64,000 nucleotides of DNA. Origin: Erythrophleum ivorense (Eukaryota > Streptophyta > Magnoliopsida > Fabales > Fabaceae). This document shows, piece after piece, positions 23,220-35,427 of the stretch. A program made the position numbers and the translations under genes. The notes beneath the pieces were generated by a model that did no database searches, was not told the origin of the DNA, and worked only from the letters and a program-made list of their open reading frames with translations. The DNA lies in NCBI GenBank assembly GCA_026724425.1, contig JAIUCV010000076.1, positions 4,797,501 to 4,861,500 of the forward strand, written 5' to 3'. Within the stretch, counting starts at the first letter, position 1. Every line of letters begins with the position of its first letter.

Positions 23220-24470
23220 CTACATAAAGACCTCCGGGTCTCTCTTCATACTCATCAGGGGATGAGATTTCACTTTTTTCTCATTCTGGTCGTGAGTCCA
23301 TGAGACCTTTCTTGACACCAGAAGCTTCCCGCTGACCGGTTTAGCCTCATACTCTCCGGATGATAAAACAGTTTCTTTCAAGGACTCATCCTCAGACTCA
23401 AACTCGCCATTTTCTTTAATGATCATGACTCTCCTGTTAGTGCACTCACTAGCATAATGACCACGTCCTTGACACTTAAAACATTTAACATCACGAGCTC
23501 TCGTAGAAGTAGAGCCTTCGGTTCTGTTCTTGTCTTGAACAGTCGTAACAGGTTTGGATTCAACTTTAGGAGCTAGAGCCGGTTTGCTATCTCTATGATA
23601 ACCTGATCGGTTGGAGTCGTAACTAGTCCGTGAGGGACCCCTCCTCTTAACTTGTTGTTCCACCAGAATGGCCTTGTGTAGCATTTCTTCCAACTGCTCA
23701 GAATGTTGCATCTCCACACGGTCTTGTACTTCTCGGTTCAGACCACCCAATAATCTGGACATGGTAGCCTCTTTATCTTCTAGAATGTTGGCTCTCAACA
23801 CCAAGGTTTCCATCTCCTTGATAGTAGTCTTCAACTGACTGTGCCCCTTGGGTAAGCTTTCAGAGCTTTGAATGGAGTTCACGGTGGTAATGGCTTGGAA
23901 CAAACCTTCTCCTCATGAGGAGTTTCAATGCAGCCCATGTCTCAATAGGATACTCGCCACTTCTATGCCGTGAGGTCACGAATTGATCCCACCACTGAGA
24001 GCATAATCGTAGAACTCTGTGGCGGCCACCTTGACTCGGTTAACATCAGCATAGTTTTGACAATTAAACACCAGCTCAATCTTTTTCTCCCAGTCCAAGT
24101 AAGCATATGGGTCATTCCTACCATGGAATGGTGGAATTTTCATCTTATAGCCACCGAGATTCTCGACCATAAGATCTCTTTCTTCCCTCGCACGCCTCGG
24201 CCGTCTATTGCTTCGATGAGATGAACAGCCGCGACAGCTGTAATATTCTTGAGTATTCTTGTCGACAGGCTCCTTGTGTGGTTCATTAGATCCGTGAAAG
24301 TGCTCTCCTTCTAATATGACAACTTGTTCCTCCGGCACCTTTTTCTTCCCTTTAAGTTGATCGCGGATAGGTTTAAGTTTTTCTTCCATCATCGCCTCCA
24401 TTTGTTTAGTGATGGCATCGATCAAAATCTTGTTATTGGCATTGTTCCCAGTTGATGATTCTTCTGACAT
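23220..24470 (-). pseudogene. Gypsy gag with CCHC zinc knuckle, frameshifted
   Basis: Starts at the Met at 24470 (MSEESSTGNNANNK). It contains the gag core (KIPPFHGRNDPYAYLDWEKK) and, after a frame change near 23900-23990, VQDRVEMQH and the knuckle CFKCQGRGHYASEC. At least two frameshifts separate the two halves. Confidence 0.8.
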
Positions 24471-24865
24471 CCTGAAACAAAGATCACAAACTCACCAGTA
24501 ACTAGTTCCAAAGATAAAACGCAAGTTAAACCGCTTTCATTTAACAAGAGATAACACAAATCAACGGTTTCCGAACTTAGGTTTCTACGAGCGATCAGAA
24601 TAAGAACAGTCAAGTGAATGAGATACTTAAAACCATGATCAAATGGATGACTAATCAGTTGATGAATCGATCTAGTGATAGAACTATCAATAACGATCAA
24701 ACAACCAACGATAATAGAAGGATCTATGATGATGAAATGAAACAATGATCAATCGATGGATGGGTTTTAGGGATGAACGAAATGGGCAGATGAACAGTCA
24801 ATGGTAAAATGATAAGAACGGTGAATGGAAATGATAAACGGATAGAGTACTCAACTTCAGAGCGT

Positions 24866-24877
24866 GCTCTGATACCA
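24866..24877 (-). promoter_or_regulatory. Primer-binding site (initiator tRNA-Met)
   Basis: Minus strand reads TGGTATCAGAGC, the exact standard tRNA-Met site, two bases inside the LTR end. Confidence 0.9.
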
Positions 24878-24879
24878 CT

Positions 24880-25436
24880 TGATGAGATTCTCCTAAGATC
24901 GGCACTCGTTGAGGTTGAGTAAGGATATATCTGGTTCGGTGAGGAACCGTGATGATGAAAAGAGATAGATGATCGATTGGATTGATCAGAGACTTGCGGA
25001 AGAATCTCTAAACTCCGACCTAGACACTTAAGGATATTACGCACCAGAAGTGTGAAGGGATTTCGAAGGATATTACACACCAACGAGATTGATCTTTGCA
25101 TAAAAGGTTTTTGATAAAATGAAAGATGAAAGAAACAAAGTGAGAGATTTTGCAACTTAAAGAGAAAGAAGAAAGAAGGGGAGACGAAGAGATGGGGAAC
25201 ACGCTCCAGCCATCTCGAAACCAAGCGAAAACATAAATGATAAGTTAAAAACCCAATAAACCACCGAGGCACCAATATTCAAATAAGAGCGGGTCGGCTC
25301 GAGGGTGGTTTAGGGCTCGAATGGCTCGAATGGCTCGAATGACAAGGATGGTTTGAAGCGGGTTGTGGGCCTCGTTAAAAACCTATCATGGAAAACCCAT
25401 TGGGACAAAACCATGATAGGGAAAAAGAGTACACCA
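24880..25436 (-). repeat. LTR of the gypsy element
   Basis: Minus strand starts TGGTGTACTC and ends CTCATCA, 557 bp, obeying TG...CA. It contains the widespread plant LTR segment around TTTTGTCCCAATGGG. The 3' boundary is fixed by the primer-binding site; the 5' boundary is inferred from the adjoining purine tract. Confidence 0.65.
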
Positions 25437-25845
25437 TTTCCCACTTGTCCCTTTATCAAAGTCATCGAGCCGTTAAGCAGACCAGAGTGGAATGCTTAAC
25501 CTCCTGAACTTGCCGACTCAAACGACCCATTGGTTCGACCAAAATGGCCTCGGCAACAAGCTGCTCGATAACATTTGCCTCGGCGGGTTCAGCTAAAATG
25601 ACCTCGGCAACAATCTGCTTGATAGCATTCGCCTCGGCGGGTTCGACTAGAGTGGCCTCGGCGGGTTCAGCTAAAGTGGCTTCGGCAGCGAGCTGGTTGG
25701 CATCATTTTCCTCGGTAGCGAGCTGGTTGGCCTCGGCAGCGAGCTGATCCACCGCTACAAGCTTTCTTTCCTTTGCTCCATGCTTCGGTTCATGTCCTTT
25801 GTCCATAACCTCAGCCATAGTCATATCACTTTTTCTTTCTCTCAA
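25437..25845 (-). pseudogene. 3' internal end of a second gypsy copy, with Ala/Glu-rich repeat ORF and purine tract
   Basis: Immediately upstream of the LTR on the minus strand is AAGGGACAAGTGGGAAA, much like the polypurine tract before a 3' LTR. Before it runs a 127-codon frame (25845-25462) made of imperfect repeats of the type LAEPAEANVIEQLVAEA. This fits the C-terminal end of a polyprotein of a neighbouring tandem copy sharing this LTR. I do not recognise the repeat protein; it may also be unrelated host sequence. Confidence 0.4.
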
Positions 25846-26128
25846 GTTAGGAAAGACGGAAGTGTCGGTTTGCTTTATCTATTGGTGTGTTTTGATAAAA
25901 CGGACAACCTAGCTTTTGGGACCATGGAATAGGTACGGCTCTCCGAGGCGCGAGAGGGTAACCGGATACGCCGCTTGGGTTCAGGGTTGGTTGGTTGGAC
26001 CGGAGGGAGCGGGTGTCTCATTATTCGTCAAATGGCCATAAGGGTAACATAGGAAATGAATCAACGATCATAAGAGCTATTACAGATTCTGAGATTAAAA
26101 AGGCTGTATTCTTAATTGTACCAGATAA
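25846..26128. other. Unassigned DNA
   Basis: No supported feature. Confidence 0.4.
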
Positions 26129-26747
26129 GAGCATCTCCATTGGGAGTTTTAAGCAAGATTTTAAGAGGGTTTTAAGCAATATTACCAATTTTAAAAAAGA
26201 TTTTAAAAAATAAATTCATAGAACCAATTCTAAGTAAAAAACTTTCACCTATTTTAAAACCCGCCACGTGTCGCCCCTATGTTTAATCACCATTAGAAAA
26301 TGAAAAACAAAAAGAAAAATCATTTTTCTCTCTTCTCTCTCGTTCTCGCCGCCGAAGAAACAGTATGATGGCCAATCGAAATCAAATTCATGATGTAACA
26401 AAGCATGAACAATTGAAACCAGATTTGATTGAGCATAAATTTCGCCCGAATGTAAACTAATTATTCTCTGTTTTAATTTGCAAATTTATATTTCAAACAT
26501 TTGTATATCTTTCAATGTTTTAAAATTTATTAAATGCAATATATTTTATGTTTTTTTATTTAATATGTTTAAATTAATAAATTTTAGAAAATTTAACTTT
26601 TTTAAAAAAAAAACCAAATTTAAGATTCTAGCAATGGAGGAAGAAAAAATTAACATCCCACACAAAATTGTTAACATAGATTTGTGTGAAAATTATTATT
26701 TAAAAACTACTAAGAACTAAATTTAACATACTAGCAATGGCATGGTC
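26129..26747. mobile_element. PIF/Harbinger-like MITE
   Basis: The left end GAGCATCTCCATTGGGAG and the reverse complement of the right end GACCATGCCATTGCTAG are similar, and TAA flanks both ends (26126-26128 and 26748-26750), the 3-bp duplication expected for this superfamily. About 619 bp, AT-rich, no transposase. Confidence 0.5.
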
Positions 26748-26752
26748 TAAAG

Positions 26753-26761
26753 CTCCAGATA
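26753..26761. repeat. 9-bp target site duplication of the MULE, left copy
   Basis: CTCCAGATA, identical to 38888-38896. Nine bases is the standard size for Mutator-like elements. Confidence 0.8.
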
Positions 26762-27147
26762 GAGCGCGAGGCCAATTTGCCACAAATCAGAAAAACTTAA
26801 TCTGTTGTGCCACAAACTGATCTAATGCCACTTTTTCATTAACAAGGATTGTGCAATTACGTTTTTCTCCCTCCTTCTCTTTTCACCTTTTACTTTTGAA
26901 ACTTTCTTTTACCTTTCTTATTTAATTAAAAAAAATTAATTAAAATGAAATCGAAAATAATAAGCAAATCGGAAATCGCGATATTTGTCGGGATTCTCTT
27001 CTCAGTCGAGCTCCCAGCCATTGAAATCGAAATCTTCTTCGACCTGAGCTCGTCTACACCTGTTCCGCCTCCTCTTTCTCCTTCCTAGATAGTCGATGTC
27101 TCCTTTCCCTTTGTTTGACCATTGCTGAAGCTTCAATTCCATTGGAG

Positions 27148-27514
27148 GTGAGTTTCTAGCTTTTCTTTATTTTGTTTGGTGTAAGAATTTATGGATTTGT
27201 AAATCGGTTCATTGGGTATAAACATTGGAATGGTATACATGCATTGATATAACAGGCGTTAGATTAAGAATTTTGACAAATGTAGCTTGTGAATCGCAGC
27301 CAGTGAACTGTATTTGAATTAGATCGGAACCTGCAGAGATGGTACAACTGGTACGAGTAGTACAAATGAGAGGTAGTTGATTAAGTGGTTCAAATGGTTC
27401 AGATAGGTACAACTGCATGTTAAAGACTAATGTTACTAAAAGTTCAACTGGTACACGTAGTACAACTGTGAGATGCTTTGTAATTGACAATTGATTATTT
27501 GCATTATATTTGCA
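27148..27514 (+). other. Intron in the 5' untranslated region of the MULE transposase
   Basis: GGTGAGTT donor at 27147/27148 and TTTGCAG acceptor at 27514 frame 367 bases just upstream of the likely start codon at 27522. The intron contains several GTACAACT-type motifs that recur through the element's non-coding parts. Confidence 0.6.
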
Positions 27515-27521
27515 GGGGACA

Positions 27522-29952
27522 ATGAGTATGAACATCACAAACATATTTTTCGACCACGGAGGGCATTATGCAGAAGAGGAACTGAAATGGGTTTCAAAAA
27601 ATCCCACTTGCGCTATAACATTCAAGATCTCATCTTTGGAGGAGATTACGTACTCGGCAGTAGTAGATAAGATATGCAGGAAGATTGTGAGAGATGGAGC
27701 TAAGCCAGATGAAATTGAGTTACATTCCAATGTCGAATAATCCTGCCAGAGAGATGTACATTTTCGATGATGAGGACCTATTTGCTTATCTAACGACAAT
27801 TGACAAACTGGGATTTAGGAGGGTTTTGCATGTGGAGGTAATCAAAGATTTGGGAATAAATCATAGGAGCGAGCACCTGTCTAGAACGGAGGCAGAAAGT
27901 TCATTTGGTTTGAATTATGAGGAGGAGCCGGTTCCAAATGGTATAGGTGATGTACCGAATGATGGTATCGTTACTATTTTCATGGAGGACGGAACAAGAG
28001 AAAAACAGAGGGAGCCACATATGGAAGAGCCACTTATCGAAGAGGTGGAGTCTGATGGCAAAGAACATGATGGCAATGGTGAGCGTCCAGAACCTGATAG
28101 TAAGGAGGACGGGTTATATGGGTTTGATGAGGATATTGAGCTTTCACGTCATACAGAAGAATCTCAGTTTGTTGAAGCATGGGAAGATGGTATTGGTATT
28201 GACTTAAGACAGCAATTTCCCTCAAAGGAGGCATTGCAAGATTTAGTTGACAGAGCTTCACATAAGCACTGTTTTGGAGTTCGCACTTATAAGTCAGATA
28301 CAGTGCGACTTATTCTTAAGTGCACTCAGGAGAGCAAAGGCTGTAGTTGGTATATACGAGCTACGAAGATAGCTGGATCAGATTTTTTCAGCGTCACAAG
28401 ATACAAGAGTAAGCATACATGCTCTCGGGCTGTTCAAAGTAGTAGCAATTGTAGAAGAAGAGGCAACCCACGATTAGTGGCAGCGGTTCTGCATGAAGAC
28501 TATCCAGGTCAATTCGACACACCAGTTCCTAAAACTGTTGTAGATGTTGTTCACCGGAGAGCTGGTGTCACCGTGTCATACTCTACTGCCTTGAGAGGAA
28601 AAAAACTACATGTTAGTGATGTGCGGGGCACTCCTGAAGAAGGCTATAGGATGTTGTTTTCTTATCTGTACATGCTGGAGCAGGAAAATCCTGGATGAAA
28701 AACAAACGTGCAACTAGATGCTGATACCAGGTTCGAGTATCTATTTGTTGCTTTGGGCGCCAGCATTGAAGGGTTTCAATGGATGAGGAAAGTGATAGTT
28801 GTGGATGCAACGTTTCTGAAGACTGTATATGGTGGACAGCTTGTGTTTGCCACTGCTCAAGATCCTAATCATCACCATTACCCTATTGCCTTTGGGATAA
28901 TTGATAGCGAAAATCATCTTAGTTGGTCGTGGTTTCTGGAAAACCTGAAAGCTGTTATACCAGATGATCCTGAACTGGTTTTTGTGAGTGACAGACATAA
29001 AAGCATCATAAACGGAGTGTCGAAAGTCTATCCATTGGCTCGCCATGTACACTGTATTTGGCATCTGGCACAGAACGTAAAAGGGCATGCTCAACAAGGG
29101 GTGAAGAGAGATGATGTTGTGGATAAGTTTATCCAATGCGCTCATGCTTATACTGTGTCTGAGTTTAGACAAGAGTTTGATGATTTCACAAAGAGGTACC
29201 CTGCGTGTGCTAAGTTTTTGGTTGATAAGATAGATGTGGATAGGTGGGCAAGGTGCTTCTTTGAGGGAGATAAGTATAACTTAGACACCAGCAATTCTTG
29301 TGAATCTATGAACAGTGTGTTTAGGAAAGATAGAAAGCTGTCACTCTTACCTATGGTTGATAAAATAGTAGAGAAATTCGCTTTTTGGTCCAACAAGTAT
29401 AGGAACGAGTGCGATTCAATGCCATGTACAAAGGTCGTTGTGCCTTATGTGGAGAATTTGCTTCACGAGAGATGTCCAGTGGCTAAGTGTTTAACTGTGA
29501 GGGAGGTAAATGGACTGGAATTTCAGTATGACGTAGTTGGAACAGATGGTGTGACCTACCTTGTGGATTTAGCAAGCAGAACTTGCATGTGCAGAATGTT
29601 TGACATAGACAAGTATCCTTGTGTTCATGCAATTGCCGCAGTCATGGCAAAAATAAAGAAGGATGGAAGAACGTCGACTCTTTCTATATATGATATGTGC
29701 TCCAAATACTACTTGGTTGAGACGTGGTCACAAGCATATGTGAAAACAATCTATACAGTGCCACATGTCTCTGTTTGGAGTATTCCTGAGGATGTAATGA
29801 AATTGTTCGCATACCCTCCTGATTACACGAAAAAAGGGGAAGAAATAAAGAAGGACGGCATCCATCAGAAGGAGAAAGTCGAAAAAAGAAGAAGAAAACG
29901 AGTAACAAGTGTAATCGTTACAAGAATTTGGGTGATTGGTTCGAACCTATGA
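27522..29952 (+). pseudogene. MULE transposase (MURA type)
   Basis: Starts MSMNITNIFF at 27522. A frameshift near 27720-27735 separates the first 70 codons from the main frame, which then runs 27725-29952 with one in-frame TGA (28696-28698) inside the conserved NPG-x-TNVQLDADTRFEY region. Domains in order: N-terminal plant MULE domain; MuDR DNA-binding domain (GIDLRQQFPSKEALQDLV to YKSKHTC); catalytic MULE domain with VVDATFLKTVYGG and VFVSDRHKSIINGV; and a SWIM zinc finger (CMCRMFDIDKYPCVH). The enzyme cuts and inserts the element. With two clear lesions, this copy should be inactive unless the lesions are sequencing errors. Confidence 0.9.
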
Positions 29953-30460
29953 GCCGGTGATGTTTGAGTTTTGTTGTGTAATTTGTGTTAGAACTATGTT
30001 TGAATTATTCTGGTGAACTATGTTTGAACATTTTATTTGAAGTTTTTATTGATGGGTTCTACCAGGTTCGAGTATGTACTGGATCTAGTACAACTGGATC
30101 TAGTATGTATTGATGGGTTTTGTCTTGTGTTTTAAAATCCTTCCCCGTGAATTGTGATAAATTCATCAAAACCCAACAAAATACATCATAATTAAACTAC
30201 ATTAAAACACATAAAAATCCCAATTCAATAACACCTCTTTTAAGAGAACTTTTTTTCTGTTTTTAATTGCTTTATTTATTTATTTTTATTTTTTTCCGCC
30301 GCTTAAGAAGAACGAAATAGTCGACATTGTTACTTTACCATTCCTAGGTTTCTAGGGTTCATACCACTCTCTCCTCTCAATTTCTCTCTTCAATTTCGCT
30401 TCCTCTCTTCGATTCCTCCTTTCATTTCCTCTATTCGCTTCCTCTCTTCAATTTTCAGAG

Positions 30461-31057
30461 ATGGGACCTCACAGTTGGGTTGCAACCTCGTCTTCCTCTT
30501 CATACTCCCTCGACGAAGGTCTTATTGGAGATGGCGAGTATGGTATGCCCACCAACTGTTACTGCAGTGGCAAGGTCGTTCGGGAAACGTCTTGCACCGA
30601 AGAAGACCGTGGGAGAAGATTCTTCACCTGCGAATTCCAAGCGGTTAGTTGAGAATGTGACCTTGGTATTGAGGGTTAGTTGCGAATTCCTTGGTATTTA
30701 GGGTTTAGTCTAATGTTGGCACTTTGTTGTTTACGATTGTAGAATCCGGGTTATCATATTCGGAAGTGGTGGGATCATGTGATTGAAGATGAGCTTGAAA
30801 TCCTTCACTCTGACATTAAGCGGGTATCTGGGGAGGTTGAGAGTCTTCAAACTCACCACCGTGTCGGAATGGACTTGCGTAGTGCGGAGAAACGGATTTC
30901 GGACGTGCAGGAAGAACACGAAGAGAGTAAAGCGGAGATTAAAAGGCTAGAATTGTTGATTGGTGATGTCAACAAGAAGTACAAAGCTGTGGAGAGCACG
31001 TTTGTGATTGCTGCACTTTTTCTTCTTCTTGCTTTGTTTTTAAGTTGGTTTAAGTAA
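30461..31057 (+). CDS. GRF-type zinc finger protein with coiled coil and C-terminal membrane anchor, copy 1
   Basis: Two exons, 30461-30643 and 30743-31057, with GT/AG borders and frame kept, giving 165 residues. The GRF finger is spread over the junction: CYCSGK, then GRRFFTC, then YHIRKWWDH. A coiled coil follows (VIEDELEILHSDIKRVSGEV to EEHEESKAEIKRLELLIGD), then a C-terminal hydrophobic helix (VIAALFLLLALFLSWF). The build matches the crucifer family of uncharacterised proteins like At4g04775. GRF fingers usually bind single-stranded nucleic acid or proteins; a tail anchor would place this one on a membrane. It lies between the transposase and the RPA-like gene of the MULE. Intact, so perhaps expressed. 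Confidence 0.75.
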
Positions 31058-33078
31058 CAATTTTCATTTAAAGACCTCTGTTAAATTAATGGTTTTCCAA
31101 TGTTATTCCAGTTCATGGTGTCTGTAATATCGAGTTCAACTTGCAAATGTGGCAAATTAACCAATACGTAGTTCAACTACTCGAAACATAGTTGTACCCA
31201 AAATACCATAAGTTCTCAACACGATAATAAACATAGTTGTACCATAAGAAATATAAAATACATAAAATAAAACATAAAATTATGAAAACATAAAATACAT
31301 TCAAATATCATGCTCACTCAATAATATATACTCCCTCTGTTCTTTAATATTTGATGTTTAAGATTTTTCTTTTGTTTCTTATTATTTGATGTTCAAGATT
31401 TTTAAGGTTACTTTTTATTAATAAATGTTACTTTTTCCAAACTTCAAGAAAAAATAATTAAAAGTAATTGAATACTTGAATTACTATTGGTTAATACTAT
31501 TAGAAAAGTAGTTGATATGAAAAGAAAAATCATTAATAATAAAACATTAAATGATTCTTAATATTTGTGAAAAACCTTAAACATCAAATATAGTGGAACA
31601 GAGGGAGTACAAGACAGTACAATAAATGATGAATACTCAATTAGACGTCTGAATGTAGACGTCTGAATGTGGACGTGTTTTGGTTTCAAGTACATTTGGT
31701 ACAACTAGCTCCCATAGGTTCGACTATACGGCTCGAATTATATATGACCGGCAAATGCTTAGTGAATAGATTTATGATATGCAACGTAGAGGAATTAAAT
31801 AAGAAAATTACATATTTATGTCTAATTATTTGATAGAAAGAACAAAAATTGATTAAAAAAAACATTATACTACTAGATAAGCATGTTAGTCATGAAGCAC
31901 CCTATACAATATATGGTACATATAGGTAATGTGTCGATGATGTGAAACAAATTAAGAAGAAAGCGAGTTTTGTTTAAAATTTTTTCTCAAACATGTTTGC
32001 AATGACAAAATAAGATGAACTATCATTGGTTCAACTTTACCATTACACAATCTGGGTTGGTTCTACTATAAAAACCCAAAACTCGTGAATGTACAACTAT
32101 GACTAATTTAGGTTCAACGAATAGCTTGAGTTCAACTATAACCATTTTTTCCCGAAAATTGCAAAATTTTAATTTTGCCGTCGGCGGGAAAAGTAACCGG
32201 GAATCTTATTCACTTTTTTTAATAGTTTTTTTTTCGGCCGCAATTTTTATTAAAAAACACGAATCAATTTTGCTGAAAATCAATTTTGGGACCAAGTATT
32301 ATTTTGCTGAAATCGAATTCTTTATTTTTTCTTCTCTCGCTTCTTCTCTCTTCGATCTTCGTTTTCTCCGATGGTAAATGTGTCCCTGGAAAATCAATTT
32401 CTTTATTTTCTCTTCCCTGGATTCTTCCTCTTTTGTTGAAGTCTCATGCTCGATTTCCCTCGAATTGGTGGTCCATCTTCGCGCTTCGATTTGGGTATTT
32501 CAATGAAACTTTCCTTTGATTGATAGTTGTTATGGTTATCTGTCTGGTCTAAGTAGCCATTTGATTGATAGTTTCAAAGTAGCCCTTTTTGACCATCTCA
32601 TCTCGTCCTGTTTGTGATTATTTGTCTTGCATCTTGTCTTGATTATTAAAATTGATAAGTGTTAGAGTTTTAGTTTTTGCTTTGGAAATCAGTGGAACAA
32701 ATACGAGGACTGGTTGAAAGAATACGATTAAAATGTATAGATATATTAAGAAGTTTATTTTATCAATGTAATGAGTAGATGGAGAAGGTTAGGAAAGGTT
32801 ATGGTGATATTTTCTGACAAATATTTTGGAAAGGTGTGTTACTTTTCAAAGAGTCGATTCGTAATCTGTCATCATGGACATTTTTATCAAAACGGAAATG
32901 ATGAGAGCTCTTACGCTACCCGATACATGAATAACCATTTAAAGTAAATTAAATTGGAAAAAAAAATTAATTGAAAGAACACAACTTCTCACAAACTCAC
33001 ACTATATAGTACCGATATTTACTTCTCAAAGAACACAACTTCTCACAAACTCAAACCTTGAGTATTATCATCTTGAGT
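31058..33078. other. MULE non-coding region with MITE and a third GRF-type promoter relic
   Basis: Contains the MITE at 31331-31607, several AGTTGTACC motifs, and at 32111-32270 a segment very similar to 34599-34740 (shared GGTTCAACGAATAGCTTGAG). Since the latter lies just upstream of GRF copy 2, this is probably the promoter of a lost GRF copy. No intact gene is seen. Confidence 0.55.
31331..31607. mobile_element. Stowaway-like MITE
   Basis: 277 bp with terminal inverted repeats starting CTCCCTCTGTTC and ending GAACAGAGGGAG, flanked by TA on both sides (31329-31330 and 31608-31609). No coding. These ends and the TA duplication are those of Tc1/mariner MITEs. Confidence 0.85.
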
Positions 33079-34328
33079 ATGGCCACATACAGATTTCTAA
33101 AACAGCTTTTCCCGTGGACCGGTCCATCGATGATCAGGGTTAAAGTGTTTAGGAGAGCAGAAGCAATGGATTCCGAGGGCAACAGCGCAATGGATTTCAT
33201 CTTCGTCGACGAGGAAGTAAGTTATATGGAGTTCTATTGAATAGATTTTTTCTTACTTACTGATGATTGATTTGAAAATTTTCGCATAAATGCGATTCTC
33301 TACTAGATCTTTAATATATGAAGCCATTTGATTTTATAGGGAACAAAAATGCATGCAACTGTTAACAAGACCAACTATCATCATTTCCGGATTTCCTTAC
33401 CAGAAGGAGAATGGAGGGAGATTACCAAATTCCAGATCTCGAATGACAATTGGAACAACCCCCAATTCATGGTCGCTGACCACACTTACATGATTATCCT
33501 GAGACATGAAACAGTTGTTCTGCCGATTCAACCTCTCTCGGACAACCATTTCTTCCAATTTTGCAGCTTTGAAAGAGTCATCTCTGGGAGGCATGATGTT
33601 AACTATCCCGTTGGTATGCTTTACAAAATCTTGTGTCTTTTGTTTTATTTATCTTGGAACTAAACAAATATATTCGATGTATCTATACTTAAAATATTGG
33701 GTAACCTATTATTGCAGATTTTATCGGAGTTATTAGTTACATGGGAAAATTATCACCTCCGGTCAGGAATCTTGAGGAGAGAAGATCCCTTCCTTTCCAT
33801 CTGAGGAGCTTGAGGTGATTATTAATTTCTGAAGTTTAGATACCACTTACGCTAACAGTAAGATGTTAAACCGAGACGAAATATTTAACTTCTTATATAT
33901 TAAACTTCTTATATACCAGGAACACCGAACTCTACTGCATTGCCTATGAAGATTTGGCAGCGGAGTTGTACCAGGCTTGGAAAGATAACGCTTCGGAACC
34001 TCTGATCTGCGTTCTAAGTGAATGGAGAGTTGCAAGCTCAAACCGTGAGTGTTTTGTTATTTACAGAAGTCATTATTTTCCATCTTGAAGCTTATTTTTC
34101 TTACAATACTATGTAATTCGGAAATAGGGGAGTTCATCGTAGTTGATGGAGGGGGATTGTCTAGGTTTTTCTTCGATCCAAACATACCTGAGGTTGAAGA
34201 AATGAAACAAAGGTAACATAACTTATATTACCAACATCATTTTCTTGCAATTTTTCTCGAAATATAATTGTTTAACGAAATTATTTTATCTTATGTATAG
34301 GATCCTTAACCAGAACATGCTTCGTTAA
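33079..34328 (+). CDS. RPA1-like protein with DUF223 OB-fold domain
   Basis: Six exons with GT/AG borders: 33079-33216, 33340-33613, 33718-33814, 33920-34044, 34128-34212, 34301-34328. They sum to 747 bases, an intact 248-residue protein. It opens MATYRFLKQLFPWTGPSM and shows the DUF223 OB-fold pattern (MIRVKVFRRAEAM, MDFIFVDEEGTKMHAT, SLPEGEWREITKFQI, YPVDFIGVISYMG). DUF223 proteins are plant relatives of replication protein A subunit 1, which binds single-stranded DNA; many are spread by Helitrons and MULEs. Only the N-terminal part of an RPA1 is present, with no C-terminal zinc domain. A Met seven codons upstream (33058) is possible, but 33079 fits the family better. Confidence 0.75.
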
Positions 34329-34598
34329 GAACTTCGGTTTCCAGCTTTTTAAATGGGAGTTATGTCCTCCCTTCATTGGATATGTAATCGTATTTTCCTG
34401 CTTTCCTTCACTACTTCTAAGAACTCTAAACTCTTTTTCTGTTTATGTATAACTTAACTTATGGTATTTTATGTTTATTGTTGATGGGTGTCTTTAGTTA
34501 CATATCGTTACTCTCTGATTGTTGTCTTATGGTATTTTATGTTTATCGTTGATGGTTGTCTTTAGTTACATATCATTACTCTCTGATAGTTGTCTTTG

Positions 34599-34862
34599 GT
34601 TCAACGAATAGCTTGAGTACAACTATTAGAAAATCCAACTATTACCATTTTTTCTCAAAAATTGCAAAATTTTAATTTTTATTGCGGCGGGAAAAGTATT
34701 GTTTTTTTCTGTTCCACCGCAATTTTTATTTAAACTCAATCAGATTTCCCCAAATTGATTTCTAGGGTTCTTATTGTCGCTCTCACTATCTCTCTCTTTT
34801 CGATTCATCTCTTCGATTCCTCTCTTCGATTCCTCTCGTATCTGAATCATTGTTACAAGGGA
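34599..34862 (+). promoter_or_regulatory. Upstream region of GRF copy 2, duplicated at 32111
   Basis: Shares a 20-bp exact start and then strong similarity (ATTGCAAAATTTTAATTTT, GGCGGGAAAAGTA) with 32111-32270. The intervening 2.5 kb holds the RPA-like gene. Confidence 0.6.
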
Positions 34863-35427
34863 ATGGGTCGTCACGGAATACCCAAACAGTGTTACTGCGG
34901 TGGAGACGTTTTTCTTGAGACGACTAACAACGGAGAGGATCAAGGAAGGAGATTCTTCACTTGCCGCCGCCGTGATGTGAGTTTTTTTTCAGAATTTTCA
35001 TGTTGATGATGATGTTGATATTGATATCACAAAGTTTAGAACTTGATGTTGTTACCATATGATGTTGTAGCAAGATGGGTATCATATTCGCAAATGGTGG
35101 GATAATTGTGTCGAAGATGAAATTCAAATGTTGCGCGCTGACATTACATGTTTGACGGAGGAAGCCCGCAACTGTGGAAAAGCGGAAGAAGCAATTAAAG
35201 AGATAAGTGTCCTGTGGACCGACCTGTGTGTGGCGGAAAAGACAACCCGTGATCTGAAGGAGGATGTGGAGAAGAATATTGTGAAGATGAAAGAGGATTT
35301 TGCGAAGATGGAGGTGTTGGTTGGTGATATGAACAAGAAGCACAGGACTGCGGAGATTACATTTGTGCCATTTGTGCTTGCTACATTTGTTCTCTTCCTT
35401 TGTCTCTTTATAATTTGGTTTAAGTAA
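34863..35427 (+). CDS. GRF-type zinc finger protein with coiled coil and C-terminal membrane anchor, copy 2
   Basis: Two exons, 34863-34976 and 35071-35427, 156 residues. Start MGRHGIPKQCYCGG matches copy 1 (MGPHSW). GRF finger: CYCGG, GRRFFTC, and GYHIRKWWDN after the intron. Coiled coil from DEIQMLRADI to FAKMEVLVGDM, then a hydrophobic C-terminus (VPFVLATFVLFLCLFIIWF). The intron sits at the same place as in copy 1, so the two are duplicates that have diverged widely while both keep open frames. Their function within a transposon is unknown. Confidence 0.75.

Larger units (their letters stand above)
22073..25436 (-). mobile_element. Ty3/gypsy LTR retrotransposon, truncated in reverse transcriptase
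   Basis: On the minus strand it has LTR (25436-24880), primer-binding site, gag, protease and the first half of reverse transcriptase, then stops abruptly near 22073 before the YxDD box. Gag and protease are broken. It is a dead fragment. Confidence 0.85.

Noticed and set aside
28034..29396. Minus-strand frames across the MULE transposase
   Set aside because: Shadows of the plus-strand transposase, which has clear domain motifs.
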